Source: an uncultured Pseudomonas sp.
GTDB taxonomy: Bacteria; Pseudomonadota; Gammaproteobacteria; Pseudomonadales; Pseudomonadaceae
DNA length: 64,000 bases
Assembly (NCBI RefSeq): GCF_913777995.1
Contig: NZ_CAJYVE010000030.1
Coordinates: forward strand, 38,493 to 102,492
Direction: 5' to 3'
Position numbers and translations under genes: made by a program. Below the pieces are notes generated by a model that worked only from the letters and a program-made list of their open reading frames with translations, was not told where the DNA came from and ran no database searches. Position 1 is the stretch's first letter. Every line of letters starts with the position of its first letter. This document shows, piece after piece, positions 16,477-25,852 of this stretch.

Positions 16477-17367
16477 ATGAAAATCGATGATATGGACGCC
16501 TTCGTGGCGGTCATTCGTTGCCAGTCGACCAACCTGGCCGCCGAAGCCCTGCAACTGACGCAACCGGCCATCACCCGGCGCGTACAGAACTTCGAGGAAG
16601 CCCTCGGGGCCACGCTGCTCGACCGCAATACCAAACCGCTAAAACCCACTCCCATGGGCCTGCGTGTCTACGAGCAATGCAAGGCCATCCTGCGCGAGAT
16701 CGACTCACTGCGCGAGCTGGTGGCCAACGACGGTGCGCCTTCCGGCACCTTGCGCCTGGGCATGCCGCAGACGCTCGGCGACGTGGTGCTGCTCGACGCC
16801 CTGGCACAGATCCGCGAAGCCTACCCGCCCCTGCGTACCCAGGTCAGCAGTGGCTGGGGCAGCAGCCTGATCACGCGCATGGAGAATGGCGAGTTGGATG
16901 CCGCTGCCGCCCTGTTCCCACCGGGCAAGATCTTCCCCGAGGGCATCGCCAGCCAGTCGATCGGGCGCATGGCGCTGAGGGTGGTGGCAGCCAAGGGCAG
17001 CGTCGGCAAGCGCAACTGCAAGCTCAAGGACTGCTACACCCGCGGTTGGGTGCTCAACCCCGACGGCTGCGGCTTCCGTGCCGGCCTGCAACGCGCCTTG
17101 AGCGAACAGGGCCTGAGCCTGGGGATCAACCTGGAAACCTTCGGCACCGAACTGCAACTGGGCCTGGTGGCCAGCGGCCAGGGCCTGGGGCTGGTGCCCG
17201 AGCCGCTGCTGCACACCAGCCGCCATCGCGATGCGCTGGAGGTGCTGAACATCAGCGACTTCAAACCGCAGGTCGACCTGTGGCTGTTCCATCCGCGCTA
17301 CCTGGGCAATCTGCAGGAGCCGGTGGAGCTGTTCGGCCGGGTGACCGCGCAGCGCCTGCAGGGCTGA
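16477..17367 (+). CDS. LysR-family transcriptional regulator of the organosulfur cluster
   Basis: 296 aa from ATG 16477; an in-frame start at 16393 adds 28 residues outside the fold. The N-terminal winged helix is MKIDDMDAFVAVIRCQSTNLAAEALQ at about 1-60, split here as helix one and the TQPAITRRVQNFEE recognition helix. The co-inducer domain follows from about residue 88 (GTLRLGMPQTLGD). It is divergent from the two sulfonate-type binding proteins and lies 177 nt before the flavoenzyme operon starting at 17545, so control of either or both is likely. It is not CysB itself by sequence start; its ligand is unknown. Confidence 0.87.
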   Translation: MKIDDMDAFVAVIRCQSTNLAAEALQLTQPAITRRVQNFEEALGATLLDRNTKPLKPTPMGLRVYEQCKAILREIDSLRELVANDGAPSGTLRLGMPQTLGDVVLLDALAQIREAYPPLRTQVSSGWGSSLITRMENGELDAAAALFPPGKIFPEGIASQSIGRMALRVVAAKGSVGKRNCKLKDCYTRGWVLNPDGCGFRAGLQRALSEQGLSLGINLETFGTELQLGLVASGQGLGLVPEPLLHTSRHRDALEVLNISDFKPQVDLWLFHPRYLGNLQEPVELFGRVTAQRLQG

Positions 17368-17457
17368 CCCCCTATGTGCCGCGCGGGAACGCGGCACACG
17401 CACCCTTTAATGCGAATTTTGCATATATAAAAATATTAAAGATTCTTAAAACAAATA

Positions 17458-17486
17458 ATTAGCATAGAACCAAAAAGACTTTTACA
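17458..17486 (+). promoter_or_regulatory. 29-bp upstream element, copy 1 (shared with 25635-25663)
   Basis: This stretch, 58 nt before the start at 17545, matches 26 of 29 bases with 25635-25663. The common core is ATTAGCATAGAACCA, then AAAG and CTTT separated by single variable bases, then ACA. It lies in an AT-rich segment that also contains TGCGAATTTTGCATAT (17411-17426), similar to sequence before the thiol dioxygenase gene. Conservation between two separate sulfur operons points to a shared promoter or activator site. Confidence 0.6.
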
Positions 17487-17544
17487 GCTTTGATCCATGC
17501 GAATACGGTCTTAAAAACCACCGTACTTCAGGGATGAAAGCCCC

Positions 17545-18678
17545 ATGAGTCACCCTTCCCCGCGCGCCCTGGCCGAGCTGACCCAAGCCTTGGCCGCCAA
17601 CGCCGAGCGCTATGACCGCAGCGCGCAGTTTCCCCATGACAACTTCGACCTGTTGCGCCGCCACGGGCTGCTGGCCTTCAGCGTGCCACGTGCGCTTGGC
17701 GGTGGTGGCGCCGACCTGCCTGCAGCACGCCGGGTGGTCGAAGCCGTCGGCAAAGGCGACCCGGCCAGCGCGCTGATTCTGGTCATGCAGTACCTGCAAC
17801 ATGCCCGCCTGCACGATGATCCGCGCTGGCCCGAGCACCTGCGCCGTCGCGTAGCCCAGGAGGCCGTGGCACACGGCGCACTGATCAACGCGCTGCGTGT
17901 CGAGCCCGATCTCGGCACGCCGGCCCGTGGTGGCCTGCCCGCCAGCGTGGCGCGGCGCACCCCGGAAGGCTGGCGGCTGTCGGGGCGCAAGATCTACTCC
18001 ACCGGCAGCCATGGCCTGACCTGGTATCTGGTGTGGGGACGCAGCGACGACCACGATCCGCTGGTCGGCGGCTTCCTGGTCCACCGCGACACCCCAGGCA
18101 TTCAGATCGTCGAGGACTGGGACCATCTGGGCATGCGTGCCACCTGCAGCCACGAAGTGCGCTTCGACGACGTGCTGATTCCCCTCGACCATGCGGTGAG
18201 CGTCAGCCCGGCCAGCGCACCACGCGCCGAACTCGACCCCGAAGGGCTGCTGTGGATGTCCGTGCTGCTGCCCTCGGTGTACGACGGCGTGGCCCAGGCG
18301 GCGCGAGACTGGCTGGCAACGTTCCTGCAACAGCGGGCACCGTCCAACCTCGGGGCGCCACTGGCCAGCCTGCCACGCTTCCAGGAAGTGCTGGGGCGCA
18401 TCGACACCCTGCTGTTCGCCAATCGCAGTCTGCTCGACTCCGCCGCCGCAGGGCAGATCGAGGCGCGGCACGCCGGGCAGATCAAGCACCTGGTGTGCAA
18501 CAACGCCATCCAGGCCGTGGAACTGGCCATCGAAGCAGCCGGCAACCCTGGCCTGTCGCGTCGTAATCCGCTGGAGCGCCATTACCGCGACGTGCTGTGC
18601 AGCCGCATCCACACCCCGCAGGACGACGTGGTGTTCGGCCAGGCAGGCCGCGTCGCGTTCGCAGAGGTGTCGGCATGA
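17545..18678 (+). CDS. Acyl-CoA-dehydrogenase-fold flavoprotein (SfnB/DszC-like)
   Basis: 377 aa. The N-terminal helical domain (PHDNFDLLRRHGLLAFSVPRALGG), the central beta domain (GWRLSGRKIYSTGSHGLTWYLV, then GMRATCSHEVRFDDVLIP) and the C-terminal four-helix domain are those of the acyl-CoA dehydrogenase family. Flavin monooxygenases such as DszC, and SfnB-type proteins of sulfur acquisition, belong to this fold. The catalytic glutamate of true acyl-CoA dehydrogenases is not evident, and the surroundings are sulfur genes, so oxygenation of an organosulfur substrate with reduced flavin is the preferred reading (inference). It is first in the 17545-25594 operon, and its stop overlaps the next start. 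Confidence 0.8.
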   Translation: MSHPSPRALAELTQALAANAERYDRSAQFPHDNFDLLRRHGLLAFSVPRALGGGGADLPAARRVVEAVGKGDPASALILVMQYLQHARLHDDPRWPEHLRRRVAQEAVAHGALINALRVEPDLGTPARGGLPASVARRTPEGWRLSGRKIYSTGSHGLTWYLVWGRSDDHDPLVGGFLVHRDTPGIQIVEDWDHLGMRATCSHEVRFDDVLIPLDHAVSVSPASAPRAELDPEGLLWMSVLLPSVYDGVAQAARDWLATFLQQRAPSNLGAPLASLPRFQEVLGRIDTLLFANRSLLDSAAAGQIEARHAGQIKHLVCNNAIQAVELAIEAAGNPGLSRRNPLERHYRDVLCSRIHTPQDDVVFGQAGRVAFAEVSA

Positions 18679-19619
18679 GTGCCTCGCTGATCGCCAGCCA
18701 GCTGGATGCTGCCGCCAACCAATGGTTGCGCGAGCGCCTGGTCGACCACCGGGTCATCGACCTGCCCCTGGGGCAGCCGAACCTCGATGTGCCCGCCGAC
18801 GTGTTGATCCTGCGCCCGCTGAATGTGCGCGGTCAGCGGGTCGACGAGGTGCCCGTCGGTTGGCCATGGGGCCTGCGCTGGGTGCAGTTGGTCTCGTCGG
18901 GCATCGATTTCTACCCGGACTGGGTATTCCACGGCCCGCCGGTGACCAGCGGCCGTGGGGCCAACGCCGAACAGGTCGCCGAATTCGCTCTGGCCCTGAT
19001 CTTCGCCGCGGCCAAGCAACTGCCTGGTCTCTGGGTCAAGGACGCCGCCTGGCAGCTCAGCGCGCTGGCACCCGTGCGCGGCCGCACCCTGGGCATCCTC
19101 GGTTTCGGCAGCATCGGCCAGAGCCTGGCGCACAAGGCCGTGGCCTTGGGCATGCAGGTTCTGGCCCTGAGCCGTCCCGGCCAGGCCATCGCCGAGCAAC
19201 CTGGGGTCACGCGCGCCGAAACCCTGCAGCAGCTGTTCGCGGGTAGCGACCACCTGGTGCTGGCGGCGCCGTTGACACCGGCTACCCGTGGCCTGATCGA
19301 TCGCCAGGTGCTGAGCCATGCGCGTCCCGGGCTGCACCTGATCAACATCGCCCGTGGCGGCCTGCTCGACCAGCAGGCGTTGCTCGAAGCGCTGGACAGC
19401 GGGCGCATCGGCCGCGCCAGCCTCGACGTCAGCGACCCGGAACCGCTGCCCGACGGCCATCCGCTCTACCACCACCCGCGCGTGTTCCTGTCACCGCATA
19501 CCTCGGCCATTTCCACCGACGGCTACCCGGCCTTCCTCGAAGCCTTCATCGACAACTTCCACCGCTACCGCGAACAGGCGCCCCTGGCCAACCTGGTCGA
19601 CACCCGACGCGGCTACTGA
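18675..19619 (+). CDS. D-2-hydroxyacid dehydrogenase, NAD(P)-dependent
   Basis: 314 aa from ATG 18675, overlapping the previous stop by 4 nt. The Rossmann motif GILGFGSIGQSLAHK lies at about 140-155. The catalytic trio of the family is visible: Arg in NIARGGLLDQ, an acidic residue in LDVSDPEPLP, and His in FLSPHTS. It would interconvert a 2-oxoacid and a D-2-hydroxyacid with NAD(P)H. In this operon it probably acts on a carbon skeleton released from, or still bearing, sulfur; the actual substrate is unknown. Confidence 0.87.
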   Translation: MSASLIASQLDAAANQWLRERLVDHRVIDLPLGQPNLDVPADVLILRPLNVRGQRVDEVPVGWPWGLRWVQLVSSGIDFYPDWVFHGPPVTSGRGANAEQVAEFALALIFAAAKQLPGLWVKDAAWQLSALAPVRGRTLGILGFGSIGQSLAHKAVALGMQVLALSRPGQAIAEQPGVTRAETLQQLFAGSDHLVLAAPLTPATRGLIDRQVLSHARPGLHLINIARGGLLDQQALLEALDSGRIGRASLDVSDPEPLPDGHPLYHHPRVFLSPHTSAISTDGYPAFLEAFIDNFHRYREQAPLANLVDTRRGY

Positions 19620-19640
19620 CCCGACCACCGGAGACCTGAC

Positions 19641-20435
19641 ATGAGTTCACTGACCGCCATCGACATCGGCACCCTCGACGTACGCAACCGCGTCAGCGCC
19701 GAGGAATGGGAGGTGCGCGTCAAGCTCGCCGCCGCCTACCGCCTGGCCGCGCTGTTGCGCTGGACCGACCACATCTACACGCACTTCTCTGCACGGGTGC
19801 CCGGCCCAGACGAGCACTTTCTGATCAACGCCTTCGGCCTGTTGTTCGACGAAATCACCGCGTCGAACCTGGTCAAGGTCGACGTCGACGGCACCCTCAT
19901 CGACGACCCGCTGGGGCTGGGCATCAACCAGGCCGGCTATGTGATCCACAGTGCCATCCACCGCGCTCGTCCGGATCTCAAGGCGGTGCTGCACACCCAT
20001 ACGCGTGACGGTGCGGCGGTGTCGGCGCAGCGCGACGGTCTGCTGCCCATTTCCCAGCATGCGCTGGCCTACTACAGCCGTGTGGCCTACCACGACTACG
20101 AAGGCGTGGCCCTCGACCTGGATGAACAGCAGCGACTGGTGGCCAACCTGGGGGACAGCAACATTCTCATCTTGCGCAACCACGGGCTGCTCACCGGCGG
20201 CGTCAGTGTCGAGCATGCGTTCCGGGAACTGCACGGTCTGGAACGCGCCTGCAACATCCAGGTGGCCGCCCAGGCCGGCGGCAACGACCAGTTGCTGCAC
20301 GCCGCGCCAGCGGCCATCGCCAAGGTCCACGAACAGTCCAAGCGTTTTTCCGACGGTCTGGGCGAAGGCATTCAGCGCCACTGGGACGCGTTGATCCGCC
20401 AGCTCGATCGCGAAGGCCGTGACTACCAGCACTGA
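19641..20435 (+). CDS. Class II aldolase/adducin family protein
   Basis: 264 aa with GGAGACCTGAC upstream of ATG 19641. The family's metal-binding histidines are seen in VLHTHTRDGAA and in the later LRNHGLLTGG. The conserved WTDHIYTHFSARVPG segment lies near residue 40. Members include fuculose-phosphate aldolases and several non-aldolase proteins, so a retro-aldol C-C cleavage is possible but not certain. It lies 21 nt after the hydroxyacid dehydrogenase; the two may process the same hydroxyacid intermediate. Confidence 0.85.
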   Translation: MSSLTAIDIGTLDVRNRVSAEEWEVRVKLAAAYRLAALLRWTDHIYTHFSARVPGPDEHFLINAFGLLFDEITASNLVKVDVDGTLIDDPLGLGINQAGYVIHSAIHRARPDLKAVLHTHTRDGAAVSAQRDGLLPISQHALAYYSRVAYHDYEGVALDLDEQQRLVANLGDSNILILRNHGLLTGGVSVEHAFRELHGLERACNIQVAAQAGGNDQLLHAAPAAIAKVHEQSKRFSDGLGEGIQRHWDALIRQLDREGRDYQH

Positions 20436-20501
20436 TCCATCGCACCCAATGCCTGCTGGGGGGGCGCCCCCCGGCACCCTGCGCCCATGAGGAAATATTC
20501 C

Positions 20502-22130
20502 ATGCCCCCACTGCGTCTCGTCAGGCAGCTGTTCGCCGCCTGCGCCCTCGGCCTGGCCTTGGGCGGTTGCTCGCCCACGGCCGACAGCACGGCCAGCAAG
20601 ACCCTGAACATCGCCTTCTGGGGCGACAACACCACCCTGGTCAGCGTCGACCCGTTCCAAGTGTATTGGCTGGAGCATCGCGTGCTGCTGCGCAACGTCG
20701 CCGAGTCGCTCACCGACCAGGACCCGGAAACGGGCCGCATCATTCCCTGGTTGGCCGAGCGCTGGGAGGTCAGCCCCGATGCGCTGAGCTACACCTTCCA
20801 CCTGCGCCAGGACGTCACCTTCAGCAACGGCGAGCGTTTCGACGCCCAGGCGGTGAAGACCGCCTTCGACAGCAACAAGGCCTTTGCCACGCAGTTGCCC
20901 GCAACCTTCGGCGCCACCTACCTGGCCGGCTACGACCACGCCGAGGTGCTCGACACCTTCACCGTCCGCCTGGTGCTGTCACGCCCCAACGCCGGTTTCC
21001 TGCAGGCCACGTCCACCACCAACCTGGCGATCCTCGCCCCGGCCTCCTACCAGCTCACGGCCCAGGAACGCTCGCTGGGCAAGATCATCGGCACCGGCCC
21101 CTTCGTGCTGGAGCACTACACCCCGGAGGTCGGCGCCCGGCTGGTGAAGCGAGCCGACTACGCCTGGGCCTCGGCCAATGTGCGCAACCAGGGGGCCGCC
21201 CACCTGGACAGCGTCGAGATCCGCTACATTCCCGAGGAAAGCGTGCGCAATGGCCTGTTCCTGCAGGGCAAGGCCGACATCCTCTGGCCACGCAACCCGT
21301 TCTCGGAGGTCGACGCCACGCTGTTCCAGTCCAAGGGCGCGACCATCCAGAGCCGCTCCCTGCCCGGTCCGGCGCTCAACCTCTACCCCAACACCCGCAA
21401 CGGTCGTCTGCTCGGCGACCGGCAACTGCGCCTGGCGCTGCAGAAAGCCATCGACCGCAGCAGCTACGCGCACACCGTTTACAACGCTGCGTTTCCGGTG
21501 GTGCGCGGCGTGTACGACGTGACCACGCCGTACTTCAAGGAGCAGAGCGCCAAGCTCGCCTACGACCCGCAGGGCGCCGAGCGTCTGCTGGATGCCGCGG
21601 GCTGGAACAAGGCAGCCGACGGCTACCGCTACAAGAACGGCCAGCGCCTGACCCTGCGCTACAACCTCACCCCTGCCGAAAGCGCTGGCGATGTGCTGAT
21701 CCAGGACCAGCTGCGCAAGGTCGGCATCGACTTGAAACTCAACGTGCTGACCCGCGCCGAGTGGGTGGCCGGCAACAGTTCGGGCAATTACGACCTGACC
21801 TCCACCTACATGACCCGAGCCGACCCGATCATCCTGCAGACCATCCTCGACCCGCGTGCCGCCAACAGCGCCACCCTGGCCACCAGCACCTATGAACCCG
21901 CTACCCTGGTGCGCGCCCAGGCGCTGTTCGACCAGGGCATCACCGCCACCGCCGATGCACAGCGCGCCGACGCCTACGGCCAGTTGCAGGACCTGCTGGT
22001 CGACGAAGCCTCGGCCTTTCCGATCTACGAGCGTGTCTGGCAGGCAGCCACCGCCCCGCGGGTGAAGAACTTTCACTGGACCGCCGAAGGCTTCGCCTTC
22101 CTCAGTGACATCCAGGTGGGCCAGCCATGA
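20502..22130 (+). CDS. Dipeptide/opine-type ABC transporter substrate-binding lipoprotein
   Basis: 542 aa from ATG 20502, preferred because GAGGAAAT lies just upstream; an ATG at 20487 would add 5 residues. The signal ends in the lipobox LGGC, so it is a probable membrane-anchored lipoprotein, unusual for Gram-negative peptide-binding proteins. The body is SBP family 5 (DppA/OppA type): RNVAESLTDQDPETGRIIPWLAERWEV, then YTFHLRQDVTFSNG. It belongs to a complete importer with the next three genes. In this sulfur cluster the cargo may be an organosulfur compound or peptide-like conjugate rather than a true peptide. Confidence 0.9.
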   Translation: MPPLRLVRQLFAACALGLALGGCSPTADSTASKTLNIAFWGDNTTLVSVDPFQVYWLEHRVLLRNVAESLTDQDPETGRIIPWLAERWEVSPDALSYTFHLRQDVTFSNGERFDAQAVKTAFDSNKAFATQLPATFGATYLAGYDHAEVLDTFTVRLVLSRPNAGFLQATSTTNLAILAPASYQLTAQERSLGKIIGTGPFVLEHYTPEVGARLVKRADYAWASANVRNQGAAHLDSVEIRYIPEESVRNGLFLQGKADILWPRNPFSEVDATLFQSKGATIQSRSLPGPALNLYPNTRNGRLLGDRQLRLALQKAIDRSSYAHTVYNAAFPVVRGVYDVTTPYFKEQSAKLAYDPQGAERLLDAAGWNKAADGYRYKNGQRLTLRYNLTPAESAGDVLIQDQLRKVGIDLKLNVLTRAEWVAGNSSGNYDLTSTYMTRADPIILQTILDPRAANSATLATSTYEPATLVRAQALFDQGITATADAQRADAYGQLQDLLVDEASAFPIYERVWQAATAPRVKNFHWTAEGFAFLSDIQVGQP

Positions 22131-23077
22131 GGCGCTACCTGATCGGCCGCATCGGCCAGGCGCTGCTGGTGCTCTGGGGCGCCTACAGCATCAGCTATTT
22201 CATTCTCTACCTGCTGCCAGGCGACACCCTGGCGATCATGCTCAGCGCCTCGGGCATGGAGGCCGACGGCCTGTCGCCCGAAGCGCTGGCCAAGGCCCGC
22301 GCCTACTACGGCCTGGACAAGGGCCTGTTCGAGCAGTATTTCGACCTGCTGTGGCGCGCCGTGCAGGGCGATCTCGGCCAGTCGCTGTCGCTGGGCCGCC
22401 CGGTCAGCGAACTGCTCGCCGAGCGCCTGCCACAGACCTTGGCCCTGGCCGGCCTGGCCATCCTGCTGTCGCTGGTGGGCGGCATCGGCCTGGCCTACCT
22501 CACGGCTTACCTGCAATGGCAGCCGCTGAAGACCGCACTGGCGCGCCTGCCGTCGCTGGGCTTTTCCGTACCGGTGTTCTGGATGGGCCTGTTGCTGATC
22601 CAGGTCTTCGCCTTCGGCCTGGGCTGGTTTCCCGCCACCGGCAGCCAAGGCGTCGAAAGCCTGGTGCTGCCTGCAGTGACATTGGCGATTCCCAGTGCCG
22701 CCGTGTATGCCCAGGTGCTGCAGCGCGGTTTCCAGGGCGTGTGGCAGGAGCCCTATATCACCACCGCCTTTGCCAAAGGCCTCAGCCGCGCGCAGGTGCA
22801 GGCGCGCCATGGGCTGCGCAATGCCGCGTTGCCGGTGCTGACCCTGGTCGGCCTGCAGGTGGGCAACACGGTGTCCGGCGCGGTACTGGTGGAAACCATC
22901 TTCTCGCGCAACGGCGTCGGTCGCCTGGCCCAGGAAGCCGTGCTGCGCCAGGACATTCCGGTGGTGCTGGCGGTGGTCGCGGTCTCGGCGGCGGCCTTCG
23001 TGGTGGTCAACCTGATCGTCGACCTGCTCTACCCCTGCCTGGACCCGCGTATCACCCATACTCCCAAGGTGACCTGA
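22127..23077 (+). CDS. ABC transporter permease, DppB-like
   Basis: 316 aa, overlapping the binding-protein stop by 4 nt (ATGA). Six membrane helices are expected; the N-terminal LIGRIGQALLVLWGAYSISYFILYLLPGD is characteristic of the DppB/OppB family and is described here in parts: helix about 5-25, then the periplasmic loop. The cytoplasmic EAA-like loop that contacts the ATPase is around PYITTAFAKGLSRAQV. It pairs with the DppC-like permease that starts 2 nt downstream. Confidence 0.92.
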   Translation: MRRYLIGRIGQALLVLWGAYSISYFILYLLPGDTLAIMLSASGMEADGLSPEALAKARAYYGLDKGLFEQYFDLLWRAVQGDLGQSLSLGRPVSELLAERLPQTLALAGLAILLSLVGGIGLAYLTAYLQWQPLKTALARLPSLGFSVPVFWMGLLLIQVFAFGLGWFPATGSQGVESLVLPAVTLAIPSAAVYAQVLQRGFQGVWQEPYITTAFAKGLSRAQVQARHGLRNAALPVLTLVGLQVGNTVSGAVLVETIFSRNGVGRLAQEAVLRQDIPVVLAVVAVSAAAFVVVNLIVDLLYPCLDPRITHTPKVT

Positions 23078-23078
23078 C

Positions 23079-23975
23079 ATGACCGCCGAAACTCACTCCT
23101 ACCCCGCCCCCCTGGCGCCACCCAGCGCAACCTGGAAACGCCGCACACGCCTGCAACGCCTGGCCCTGGCCGCCGTGCCACTGCTACGTCGTCCCGGCTT
23201 CAGCCTGGCCCTGCTGGTGGTGGCGTTTGCCTTGCTGGCAGCGCTGGCCCCGCAACTGCTGACCAGCTTCGACCCCTACGCGACATCGCCGGTGGACAAG
23301 CTCGCCGCCCCCAGTGCGACCCATTGGTTCGGTACCGATGAACTGGGCCGCGACCTGTATACCCGCGTCGTCTATGGCTCGCGGCTTTCGGTGCAGGCGG
23401 CGCTGCTGGCCGTGGCCATCGCCCTGGCCGGGGGCTTGAGCCTTGGCGTACTGGCCGGGTTTGCCGGCGGGCGTGTGGATGCTGCGCTGATGCGCCTGGT
23501 CGACGTGCTGCTGGCGCTGCCCGGCCTGCTTCTGGCCCTGGCCATCGTCACTGCCATCGGCTTCGGTACCGTGCCGGTGGCCGTAGCGGTCGGTGTCGGA
23601 ATCATTCCTGGCTTCGCCCGTACCACTCGCGCCGAGGTGCTGCGCATCAAGACCCTGCCCTACGTGGAAGCCGCGCGCCTGGGCGGCGCCAGCTGGACCC
23701 GCACCCTGCTGCGCCATGTGCTGCCCAACGCCTGGGGGCCGGTGGCGGTGCTTGCCACGCTGGATTTCGGTGCGGCGATCCTGGCCGCTGCCGGGTTGAG
23801 CTTCCTCGGCTTCGGCGCCGCGCCGCCGGCAGCGGAATGGGGCACGCTGATCGCCAATGGCCGGCACTTCCTGATCACCGCACCCTGGGTGTCGCTGTTG
23901 CCGGGGCTGTTCGTGGTCGCCGTGGTGTTCAGCCTCAACCATCTGGCGCGCAGCGTCGAGGAGCAGGCCCGATGA
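23079..23975 (+). CDS. ABC transporter permease, DppC-like
   Basis: 298 aa. After a cytoplasmic N-terminus of about 35 residues, an extra N-terminal helix (SLALLVVAFALLAALAPQLL) and a loop with HWFGTDELGRDLYTRVVYG mark the DppC/OppC family. The ATPase-contact loop lies near LRIKTLPYVEAARLGGASW. It starts 2 nt after the DppB-like stop and overlaps the ATPase gene by 4 nt. Confidence 0.92.
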   Translation: MTAETHSYPAPLAPPSATWKRRTRLQRLALAAVPLLRRPGFSLALLVVAFALLAALAPQLLTSFDPYATSPVDKLAAPSATHWFGTDELGRDLYTRVVYGSRLSVQAALLAVAIALAGGLSLGVLAGFAGGRVDAALMRLVDVLLALPGLLLALAIVTAIGFGTVPVAVAVGVGIIPGFARTTRAEVLRIKTLPYVEAARLGGASWTRTLLRHVLPNAWGPVAVLATLDFGAAILAAAGLSFLGFGAAPPAAEWGTLIANGRHFLITAPWVSLLPGLFVVAVVFSLNHLARSVEEQAR

Positions 23976-25594
23976 CCTCGCCAGCCTTGATCGAAGCACA
24001 GGCCCTGAGTATCAGCTATGCCGTGGCCAGCCAGCGGCTGCAGGCCGTGCGCCGACTGTCGTTGAGCCTGGCCGCCGGGGAAACACTGGCCATCGTCGGT
24101 GAGTCTGGCTCGGGCAAATCGACCCTGGCCAATGCGCTGCTCGGTCTGTTGCCGGGCAACGCACAGATCGACGCGGGTCAGCTGCGCATCGCCGGCAGGG
24201 AAATGGCCCAGGCCAGCGAACGCGACTGGCGCCAGGTGCGCGGGCGGATGATCGGCCTGGTGCCGCAGGACCCGATGGTCAGCCTCAATCCCACCCTGCG
24301 CATCGGCCAGCAGATCGGCGAAGCCTTGCTGCTGGCGCGCGGGCGGCGCTATGCCGGCCTGGATGCCAACGTGCTGGAACTGCTCGCTCAGGTCGGCCTC
24401 GACGACCCGCTGCTACGCGCACGTCAGTATCCCCATGAGCTGTCTGGCGGGATGCGCCAGCGCGTGCTGATCGCCATCGCTCTGGCGGGCGACCCGCAGC
24501 TGATCATCGCCGATGAGCCAACCAGCGCCCTGGATGTCACGGTACAACGCAAGATCCTCGACCATTTGCAGCGCCTGGTGGCCGAGCGCGGCATTGCCCT
24601 GCTGATCATCACCCACGACCTGGGCATGGCCACCGACCGCGCCGACCGCCTGCTGGTCATGCAGCGCGGCGAAGGGGTCGAACAGGGTTCGCCAGCCCAG
24701 ATTCTCGGCGACGCCCAGCACCCTTACACGCGAGCCTTGCTCGCTGCTGCACCGGCGTTCGCCATACCCCGCCAGCGACCCGCCTCAGTACCCAGCGAGG
24801 CTCCGCCCATCCTGCGCCTGGTGGGCGTCGGCAAACGCTTTCGCTTGCCCGCAAGTCAGGGGCAGAACAGCCATTTCACGGCCCTGCACGACCTCAGCCT
24901 GGAGGTGCATCGTGGCCGTACCCTGGCGATCGTCGGCGAATCCGGGTCAGGCAAGAGCACGGCACTGCGTATCGCCCTGGGCCTTGAAACACCCAGCCAT
25001 GGGCAGGTGCTGTTCGATCAGCAGGATGTCAGTGGTTATGGCTGGCGCGAGTTCCGCCCACTGCGCCGGCGCATCCAGCTGGTGCAGCAGAACCCGTTCG
25101 CGGCACTGGACCCACGTTTCACGGTGTTCGACAGCATCGTCGAACCGCTCGTGTCATTTGGCCTGCTCAAGGGCGAGGCGCTGGAACAGGCGGCGCGTGA
25201 GCTGATCAAGCGAGTGCATCTGCCCGTGGAATACCTCGACCGTCTGCCCCGCGAGCTGTCTGGCGGCCAGCGCCAGCGCGTGGCCATCGCCCGTGCGTTG
25301 GCGCTGCAACCTGAGCTGCTGCTGCTCGACGAACCGGTGAGTGCACTGGATGTGTCTGTCCAGGCGCAGATCCTCGCGTTGCTCGAACAATTGCAGCGCG
25401 AACTGGGTATCGCTTATGTGCTGGTGTCCCACGACCTGGCCGTGGTGGCAAACATGGCCGATCACGTCCTGGTGCTGCGTAAGGGCCATGTGGTGGAACA
25501 AGGCCCGGCCAACCAGGTGTTCGAGCGTCCAGCCAGTGACTACACCCGCGAGCTGATCGCAGCCATTCCGGGGCGTCGAGCAATAAATGCATAA
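23972..25594 (+). CDS. Fused double ATP-binding subunit of the dipeptide-type ABC transporter
   Basis: 540 aa containing two complete nucleotide-binding domains, equivalent to DppD plus DppF in one chain. Each half has a Walker A (GESGSGKST at about 41 and again near 325), a signature LSGGMRQR or LSGGQRQR, and a Walker B with [12 protein letters not shown] or [12 protein letters not shown]. The start ATG 23972 overlaps the upstream permease stop. With the lipoprotein and two permeases this completes an importer. The operon appears to end here; the next gene starts 258 nt on, after its own upstream element. Confidence 0.93.
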   Translation: MTSPALIEAQALSISYAVASQRLQAVRRLSLSLAAGETLAIVGESGSGKSTLANALLGLLPGNAQIDAGQLRIAGREMAQASERDWRQVRGRMIGLVPQDPMVSLNPTLRIGQQIGEALLLARGRRYAGLDANVLELLAQVGLDDPLLRARQYPHELSGGMRQRVLIAIALAGDPQLIIADEPTSALDVTVQRKILDHLQRLVAERGIALLIITHDLGMATDRADRLLVMQRGEGVEQGSPAQILGDAQHPYTRALLAAAPAFAIPRQRPASVPSEAPPILRLVGVGKRFRLPASQGQNSHFTALHDLSLEVHRGRTLAIVGESGSGKSTALRIALGLETPSHGQVLFDQQDVSGYGWREFRPLRRRIQLVQQNPFAALDPRFTVFDSIVEPLVSFGLLKGEALEQAARELIKRVHLPVEYLDRLPRELSGGQRQRVAIARALALQPELLLLDEPVSALDVSVQAQILALLEQLQRELGIAYVLVSHDLAVVANMADHVLVLRKGHVVEQGPANQVFERPASDYTRELIAAIPGRRAINA

Positions 25595-25634
25595 GACGCA
25601 TAATCTGAGTGAATATAGATTCATATCACTCATT

Positions 25635-25663
25635 ATTAGCATAGAACCACAAAGCCTTTCACA
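25635..25663 (+). promoter_or_regulatory. 29-bp upstream element, copy 2 (shared with 17458-17486)
   Basis: 26 of 29 bases match the element before the flavoenzyme operon. It lies about 190 nt before ATG 25853, in the 258-nt gap after the ABC ATPase, and indicates a separate promoter for the two monooxygenase genes. The three mismatches are at isolated positions, as expected for a conserved binding site rather than random AT-rich sequence. Confidence 0.6.
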
Positions 25664-25852
25664 AGCCTGACTTACACCGCTAAGTTCAATCCAGACCGAC
25701 CCCTTTCCTGGCGGAGGCCGTTTTCCCGACCACGCCAGGAGCCTGCACCGCATGAACGCCCATTCTGACTCACGCCACGCTCGACACGCCCTGCGGCGCG
25801 TTGGCGATGGCCTGCGCCAGGCCTTTCCCATCTCTTCACCACAGGTACTTCG

